Shown: one piece after another, positions 23,258 through 26,710 of the stretch | Position numbering within the stretch: the stretch's first letter is position 1 | Layout: the number at the start of each line of letters is the position of its first letter | Source of the DNA: Verrucomicrobiota bacterium | GTDB taxonomy: Bacteria > Chlamydiota > Chlamydiia > Chlamydiales > FEN-1388 | NCBI GenBank assembly: GCA_018239705.1 | Contig: JAFEGS010000001.1 | Span: 1-26,710, forward strand | Length of the DNA: 26,710 bases | Direction of reading: 5' to 3' | Program-made: the position numbers and the translations under genes | Notes under the pieces: generated by a model | Told to the model about the DNA's origin: nothing | Database searches by the model: none | Seen by the model: the letters and a program-made list of their open reading frames with translations, nothing else

Positions 23258-24004
23258 TTACATATGCATTGCTTTATTGGATCCATACATCAGCCCGGCT
23301 GATGCAATGTTGGCTCTTGCGTTGGGATACAGAGTCTCCATGTACTGTAGCATTTCCTCTGTTTTTTTGCGCAGAGAAGCTTGCCCAACCGGACAGCGGC
23401 AGGTCAGCCTGGCAAAGCCATACTGCTTGGCAAACTGTCGGATATCTTCTTCCTCGACGTAGATGAGAGGGCGAATAATCGTGATGTCGTACTGGTGCAT
23501 GAAGAGCTTGGGCAAAAGGCCCGCAAACTCACCCTTGTGGAGAAGGTTCATCAGCAGGGTCTGTGCACTGTCATCGCGATGGTGGCCAAAGGCAATGATG
23601 CTGCATCCGGCCTCTTTTGCCGCTGCAAAGAGAAGCGATCGCCGCTCTCGGGAGCAGCTGTAGCATTCCAGATTATCGAGCGTTTTTGTCGATTTGGCGG
23701 TGATGAGAGGGACCTCTAGCGCATCACAAGTGGCCTTCAAAAAGTCCTCTCCAATGGCTGCTCCGCAGGTAAATTCGCCGCCGACATTGATGGCAGTGAG
23801 CTTGAAAGGGGGAAAACCCCTTCCAGATATTGCCTTGAGAAGGAATAGGAGTGTAAGGCTGTCTTTGCCCCCACTGAGTGCGATGGCTATCGAGGTACTC
23901 TCTTCGACCATGTTGAACTCATGGAGAGCCTTCCTTGTGGCGCTCTCCAATTTTTTTCCTAGACCTGTCCATGGCGGTTGTGCTATAGATATTGTGCTTT
24001 TCAT
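23258..24004 (-). CDS. ttcA: tRNA 2-thiocytidine biosynthesis protein TtcA
   Basis: A 248-residue PP-loop ATPase that adds sulfur to cytidine 32 of some tRNAs. The ATP loop is ALSGGKDS (42-49). The cysteines that hold the 4Fe-4S cluster in TtcA appear as Cys114/Cys117 (ECYSCSRERR) and a third Cys in TCRCPVGQ (Cys202 or Cys204). AFGHHRDDSAQTLLMN is the second conserved region. Length is somewhat below that of E. coli TtcA, as in short versions of the family. Sulfur would come from a cysteine desulfurase such as that at 910-2043. It is the first gene of the run to 19584 and diverges from the SEC-C gene, with 47 bases between the start codons. Confidence 0.9.
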   Translation of the reverse strand: MKSTISIAQPPWTGLGKKLESATRKALHEFNMVEESTSIAIALSGGKDSLTLLFLLKAISGRGFPPFKLTAINVGGEFTCGAAIGEDFLKATCDALEVPLITAKSTKTLDNLECYSCSRERRSLLFAAAKEAGCSIIAFGHHRDDSAQTLLMNLLHKGEFAGLLPKLFMHQYDITIIRPLIYVEEEDIRQFAKQYGFARLTCRCPVGQASLRKKTEEMLQYMETLYPNARANIASAGLMYGSNKAMHM

Positions 24005-24051
24005 ACAAAGATAGTACTATTTTAGAATTTTTAAGGAAAGTATACGTAACT

Positions 24052-24285
24052 ATGAGTGAAAAACAAAAGAGAAATGAGCTGTGTCCCTGTGGGTCGCAGA
24101 AAAAATATAAGAAGTGCTGTGGGATGCAGAAAGCGGTGCAAAAGCAAAAAGCTTTTAGCCGGATGATAGGGCCTACAGGAGCTGCTCCCTTTGTGCAGGG
24201 GCTTACCCAGAGAGTTTTTAAGGTTCTTGGAGATGGTTCGCAAGTGAAGCAACCCAAAGATCTAGAGGGACTTAAGAAGATGTGA
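24052..24285 (+). CDS. Small SEC-C zinc-motif protein
   Basis: A 77-residue protein whose N-terminus is the SEC-C motif RNELCPCGSQKKYKKCCGMQ, a Cys/His-type zinc knuckle also found at the SecA C-terminus, where it contacts SecB and ribosomes. The rest is basic and lacks a known domain. The frame is open back to 23992, but the ATG at 24052 starts directly before the motif and is preferred. A ribosome site is weak (AAGGAAAG, about 12 bases up). Role unknown; stand-alone SEC-C proteins are common in many bacteria. It lies upstream of two tRNA genes with a separate promoter between. Confidence 0.85.
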   Translation: MSEKQKRNELCPCGSQKKYKKCCGMQKAVQKQKAFSRMIGPTGAAPFVQGLTQRVFKVLGDGSQVKQPKDLEGLKKM

Positions 24286-24296
24286 TAGAAAATCGC

Positions 24297-24326
24297 TTGC
24301 CTGGAATAATGGATATTTGCTATAAG
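24297..24326 (+). promoter_or_regulatory. Probable promoter of the tRNA-Thr/tRNA-Tyr/ncRNA cluster
   Basis: TTGCCT (24297-24302) and TATAAG (24321-24326) with an 18-base spacer. Start of transcription would fall near 24333, leaving a leader of about 17 bases before tRNA-Thr. Confidence 0.5.
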
Positions 24327-24349
24327 TTTCAGGCGTAGCGTGATAGCAA

Positions 24350-24422
24350 GCTGACATAGCTCAATTGGTAGAGCACCCGATTTGTAATCGGACGGTTGTG
24401 GGTTCAATTCCTACTGTCAGCA
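24350..24422 (+). tRNA. tRNA-Thr (UGU)
   Basis: Acceptor GCTGACA pairs with TGTCAGC. The D arm is TAGCTCAATTGGTAGAGCA, the anticodon stem CCGAT carries loop TTGTAAT (anticodon TGT), the T arm contains GGTTCAATTCC, and the discriminator is A. No CCA is encoded. Confidence 0.95.
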
Positions 24423-24437
24423 ATTCTTGACATGTCA

Positions 24438-24519
24438 GGGGGTGTCGCATAGCGGCAATTGCAAGGGACTGTAAATCCCTCGACTTCGGTCTCCGTTGGT
24501 TCGAGTCCAATCGCCCCCA
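24438..24519 (+). tRNA. tRNA-Tyr (GUA)
   Basis: A class II tRNA of 82 bases. Acceptor GGGGGTG pairs with CGCCCCC, the anticodon loop CTGTAAA has anticodon GTA, a long variable arm (CGACTTCGGTCTCCG region) follows, and the T arm has GGTTCGAGTCC. The discriminator is A and CCA is not encoded. It lies 15 bases after tRNA-Thr. Confidence 0.95.
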
Positions 24520-24531
24520 TCACCATCTTTT

Positions 24532-24661
24532 GAGAGCTGTGACCTCGGGTCCAAGTACTAGGCATTAGTTTCGGCCTAGGGCATCAGGACTGCGAGAACC
24601 AAGCAATTAATCCCAAGGTTTGGGAGTGCCGACTAATATGAGGCATGGCTCTCTCTTTTTT
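24532..24661 (+). ncRNA. Structured non-coding RNA candidate of unknown family
   Basis: No ORF explains this stretch, but it folds well. The ends form a long closing stem: GAGAGC (24532-24537) with GCTCTC (24648-24653), continuing through TGTG and CCTC against GAGG and CATG with one bulged A, about 14 pairs in all. Inside, CTAGGC (24558-24563) pairs with GCCTAG (24574-24579), GTCC (24549-24552) with GGAC (24587-24590), and TCCCAA (24611-24616) with TTGGGA (24620-24625). A T-run follows directly, like an intrinsic terminator. This makes a three-way junction of about 122 bases. It starts 12 bases after tRNA-Tyr and is probably made from the same transcript. It lacks the SRP RNA and 5S rRNA sequence signatures; a divergent 6S RNA cannot be excluded. 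Confidence 0.55.
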
Positions 24662-24687
24662 TCATCATGTTAAATATCTGATTCCTG

Positions 24688-24758
24688 TACAATGAAAGTT
24701 GAAAGGATCGGGAGTTCCCGATCGGCGTCTTACCTCGGTGTATACCGGGGTTTTTCGC
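24688..24758 (+). ncRNA. Short two-hairpin unit with intrinsic terminator, possible small RNA
   Basis: A -10-like TACAAT (24688-24693) is followed by a perfect 8-bp hairpin GATCGGGA/TCCCGATC (24706-24723, two-base loop) and then by a second hairpin ACCTCGGT/ACCGGGGT (24732-24739 with 24744-24751) ending in five T (24751-24755). The second is a good rho-independent terminator for the plus strand. No gene on this strand lies between it and the preceding RNA's own T-run, so it either backs up that terminator or ends a separate RNA of about 60 bases. No good -35 is visible. Confidence 0.45.
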
Positions 24759-24759
24759 T

Positions 24760-25536
24760 TTAAAGGCCCTCTCTTCGTATCTCTACAACTTTAGTCGGAT
24801 CTTTCCAAAAATCGGTTTCCTCTTCAAAATCTTCCCCGCTAAGCTCTTGGTATGCTTTTTTGAGGGTTTCTCTGTCCAGAAGAATGCCTTGGCGTTGGTA
24901 ACGCTTATCTGAGCGAGTGAATTTTTTGACAGGTATAAACTTTGCGTTTTCTCTTTTTAAAAAGCGCGCAAGGCGGCGATTTATGCTTGAGAGAAATGCC
25001 CAAGTCTGCAGATTGGCGCATGGAAGGCATAGAGCTTTGCCGCCTTCGGTAAATAGATAGCTTTTTACGGGAAGCTTTTTTTCGCAAGCAGTGCACTGCG
25101 AATCTATGGTGGTCTGGATGACAACCTGTTCTGGGGGATTATGTAGTTTATCTTGGATTTTTTGCTCCTTGATTTCAAAAAGTATGGGAGAAATGTAGTG
25201 TGTGCGATAGGACTGTTCGATCTGGGGGTGGCCGCTTTTGCTGAACCGCAGCTCTTGTTTACTTTTTGAAATATATCCCGTAAACTTAGGTTTAAGCCCT
25301 TTTTCTTTTGCCCAGGCGCGAAAACACTTCATATAGAAGGAAATTTTGTTTAAATTCCCGAGAATAACGCGCTCAAGGTAGGGGATTTTTCCTTTTTTCC
25401 AGTCGAGGACTTGTTCTGGCTTAAGAAGCTTCATGCCAAGAAATACGTCGATGGGGCTTACGTAGTTTTGCTGCAACAGGGCTTCTTCAGATGCTTGAAA
25501 GACACGCTGCTGTAAACGTTTTTGGTTGTCGTGCAT
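24760..25536 (-). CDS. Zinc-ribbon protein of unknown function
   Basis: A 258-residue basic protein. The N-terminal half (LQQRVFQASEEALLQQNYVS, then PIDVFLGM) is helical. A four-Cys ribbon lies around residues 146-170 (QCTACEKKLP ... ALCLPCANL). It is followed by RRLARFLKRENAKF and SDKRYQRQGILLDRETLKKAY. The ribbon plus the R-x-x-x-R-Y-x-R-Q-G-I-L block resembles the N-terminal part of proteins that carry DUF2293, but the DUF2293 domain itself is not seen. Function is unknown; a nucleic-acid-binding role is plausible from its charge. The frame is open up to a GTG at 25638, but the ATG at 25536 has a purine-rich GAAGAAAG upstream and is preferred. Confidence 0.7.
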   Translation of the reverse strand: MHDNQKRLQQRVFQASEEALLQQNYVSPIDVFLGMKLLKPEQVLDWKKGKIPYLERVILGNLNKISFYMKCFRAWAKEKGLKPKFTGYISKSKQELRFSKSGHPQIEQSYRTHYISPILFEIKEQKIQDKLHNPPEQVVIQTTIDSQCTACEKKLPVKSYLFTEGGKALCLPCANLQTWAFLSSINRRLARFLKRENAKFIPVKKFTRSDKRYQRQGILLDRETLKKAYQELSGEDFEEETDFWKDPTKVVEIRREGL

Positions 25537-25654
25537 TTTACTTTCTTCACTAGGGTTAGCAGGGTATTTTACGTTAAACCGTTTGTTGCCGCAAGCTCTG
25601 TTTTCGCCAATGGGGGGATTTACGCAAATTTTACGCACTAGACTGGAATCCGTT

Positions 25655-25707
25655 GCACCAAATATGCTAAATCGGACTTATTGTGGTATAAATGGCATAA
25701 TTGGTGC
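25655..25707. promoter_or_regulatory. Inverted repeat upstream of the zinc-ribbon gene, possible operator
   Basis: GCACCAAATATGC (25655-25667) and GCATAATTGGTGC (25695-25707) are inverted copies with one mismatch in 13 bases, 40 bases centre to centre, about four helix turns. The site lies about 120 bases upstream of the minus-strand zinc-ribbon gene and 50 bases upstream of the plus-strand mini-ORF at 25758, so it could control either. A plus-strand TATAAA (25686-25691) lies between the arms. Confidence 0.4.
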
Positions 25708-25757
25708 AGCGTGTCGCGGGAGAGTGTCAAATTATTCAAGGAGAGATCGGAGATAAA

Positions 25758-25895
25758 ATGAAAGACTATACCATACCCATTACAGTACAGGTAGCGCTTG
25801 GAGATTGGGTAAATAAAAGGGGCCGGGGTCTGCGATGTGCGATTCCCATTGCAGACCCTGCCCCCTTTTATACTGGTCCCTTTTATTGTTTTTGA
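25758..25895 (+). pseudogene. Short ORF interrupted by a palindromic element
   Basis: A 45-codon frame starts at an ATG with a fair ribosome site (GGAGAT). Its first 20 residues (MKDYTIPITVQVALGDWVNK) look protein-like, but the second half is encoded by the large palindrome at 25811-25884, and the stop lies just after it. I read it as the start of a gene broken by that element, although a chance ORF is possible. No family is recognised. Confidence 0.3.
25811..25884. repeat. Large GC-rich palindrome, REP-like element or bidirectional terminator
   Basis: AAAAGGGG (25815-25822) plus GGGGTCTGC (25825-25833) pairs with GCAGACCC (25851-25858) plus CCCCC and TTTT (25861-25869), with a 17-base loop and a small internal mismatch. 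A second possible right arm, GGTCCCTTTTATT (from 25876), also complements the left flank AAATAAAAGGGGCC. The GC-rich stem with A/T flanks resembles REP palindromes linked to Y1 (RAYT) transposases. As a hairpin with flanking T or A runs it could also terminate transcription both ways. It is the most GC-rich structure in an AT-rich intergenic stretch (25537-26065). Confidence 0.6.
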
Positions 25896-26008
25896 TATTT
25901 TACATCAATTCAAAAGTTAAATAGATATTTTTGCTTTTGTAATACACAACTTGAGTTAAAATAATTAATTTGATAACATCTAGCATAGATGGATCAAATA
26001 GTATTCTT

Positions 26009-26014
26009 TATAAT
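26009..26014 (+). promoter_or_regulatory. Candidate -10 box for the last gene
   Basis: A perfect TATAAT stands 52 bases before the ATG at 26066, in an AT-rich stretch (25896-26065) with no other gene. No convincing -35 lies at 16-18 bases, so the promoter is uncertain. Confidence 0.35.
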
Positions 26015-26065
26015 CTGACTATGTAATCACCGAGATCTAACATAGCAAAAGAAAATTGAGGGCGC

Positions 26066-26710
26066 ATGTCAATAGATTTTACTTTTACACGTGCGGAAGG
26101 GTCGTACCATGCCTCTTTTGAAGAGACCCATACCCCCACAGAAAAAGAGATCTCTGTTGGGGGAAGAAACTATAAAATTTTGGGGAGTGAAAAGGATATT
26201 GAGTTTCTGCGGTCTCAATTAGCTAACGTAAATGACTTTGAAAGCATGGAACATCTCGAGGCTACGTTGAGTCATGCTGGTCCATATATGAAAACGGAGT
26301 CTATTTTCCAAAAAACTGTGGCCAGGACGATGCCTTCAGGCACTATTATTCAGACTGAGAAAGGTAGTGCGATGCATACACTGCTTCAGGCGTGGGTAAA
26401 AGATCATGATTTCGCTGGTGTTGTCATGGCGATTGATGAGGAAACAGTAATTTTAAAGCAAGGATATGGAAAAGCTAGAGAGGGGGATACTCAGCCCATC
26501 TCTCCAAACACACGATTGCCCATAGGTTCTTTAACTAAACCAATAACCTGTGAAGCAATTTCCCAATTAGTTCAAGAAAAGAAGTTTAGTGGGCAGACCA
26601 ATCCTGCAGAAATCAAGGCACTTCAGTTTCTTCCAGACAATTTCCGAAAGCACATGGACCAAGGGGTACTCCAGCTCTTAAAAGACGTTACTTTACTCGA
26701 TTTAATGAAC
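26066..26710 (+). CDS. Beta-lactamase-fold serine hydrolase, N-terminal part (runs off the window)
   Basis: The frame is open from the ATG to the last base (215 codons), so the gene continues outside. The ribosome site is GAGGG, five bases upstream. Residues 1-100 are a soluble region without signal peptide and without known domain (GRNYKILGSEKDIEFLRSQL). From about 105 the beta-lactamase/class C PBP fold begins: LLQAWVKDHDFAGVVMAIDE, then VILKQGYGKAREGD, then the catalytic SxxK in RLPIGSLTKPITCEAI, then LVQEKKF and VTLLDLMN, where the family usually reads LLxHxS just beyond. The lack of a signal peptide together with the N-terminal extension sets it apart from the exported relative at 12876-14273. 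The substrate cannot be deduced. Confidence 0.8.
   Translation, partial: MSIDFTFTRAEGSYHASFEETHTPTEKEISVGGRNYKILGSEKDIEFLRSQLANVNDFESMEHLEATLSHAGPYMKTESIFQKTVARTMPSGTIIQTEKGSAMHTLLQAWVKDHDFAGVVMAIDEETVILKQGYGKAREGDTQPISPNTRLPIGSLTKPITCEAISQLVQEKKFSGQTNPAEIKALQFLPDNFRKHMDQGVLQLLKDVTLLDLMN

Noticed and set aside
24532..24661. Assignment of the structured RNA as 5S rRNA or SRP RNA
   Set aside because: The length and three-way junction resemble 5S rRNA, but the conserved loop sequences (such as CCGAACUC or GAUGGUA) are absent, as is the SRP tetraloop region (GGAAGG with AGCAG).

Overview
The window reads as chromosomal DNA of a member of the Chlamydiota, most likely an environmental (Parachlamydiales-type) lineage. 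This is inferred from gene content and order. A PP2C phosphatase followed by a NifS-like cysteine desulfurase, and a UbiA-type prenyltransferase followed by UbiX, both recall neighbour pairs I remember from Chlamydia (CT259/CT258 and CT219/CT220). Around them lies much lineage-specific material: large helical proteins without a recognisable family, proliferating AAA ATPases, a toxin-antitoxin pair and gene debris, as expected of the larger amoeba-associated genomes. No database search was possible, so genus is not called.

Layout. 1-2638 (+): end of a CPBP membrane protease, PP2C phosphatase, cysteine desulfurase, then dps with its own promoter and a palindrome. 2618-7285 (-): a LOG-family gene followed, in overlapping frames, by two paralogous giant helical proteins of unknown function. 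7284-8776 (+): the mqnP/ubiA-ubiX pair of quinone synthesis. 8782-9324 (-): a GNAT acetyltransferase.

9458-12860 is a small genomic-plasticity site. The 3' end of a small charged-protein gene (200 bp) and the 3' end of an alpha/beta hydrolase gene (62 bp) are each present twice. The order is A-tail, DUF4143 ATPase, H-tail copy, A-tail copy, DUF4258/YgiT toxin-antitoxin pair, H (full gene). It looks like a tandem duplication of one intergenic slot whose two copies now hold different cargo. 12006-15202 (-) is a tightly overlapping set: YitT membrane protein, beta-lactamase-fold hydrolase, alpha/beta hydrolase. tRNA-Asp and tRNA-Val follow on the same strand.

15504-17448 (+) holds a small lipoprotein, an acidic helical protein and a remnant of an ITPA/RdgB pyrophosphatase. 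17511-18968 (-) is a DUF234-type ATPase. Directly upstream of it is a regular array of inverted 11-bp motifs (18987-19374) that brackets a frameshifted remnant and supplies the last codons of a truncated cupin-like gene. 19584-24004 (-) is a probable operon: ttcA (tRNA thiolation), a MoxR-type AAA+ ATPase, a 610-residue partner with a TraB-like N-terminus, and an exported endonuclease/exonuclease/phosphatase-fold protein with two key residues changed to Gln.

24052-24755 (+) contains a SEC-C zinc-motif gene, tRNA-Thr, tRNA-Tyr, a structured non-coding RNA candidate I cannot assign, and a second short hairpin-terminator unit. A zinc-ribbon protein (-), two palindromic elements and the start of another beta-lactamase-fold gene (26066 to the window edge) close the window.

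The strongest candidates for something undescribed are the duplicated cargo slot (9599-12079), the MoxR plus TraB-like pair (20590-23245), the LOG plus giant helical protein operon (2618-7285), the inverted-motif array (18987-19374) and the orphan RNA (24532-24661).
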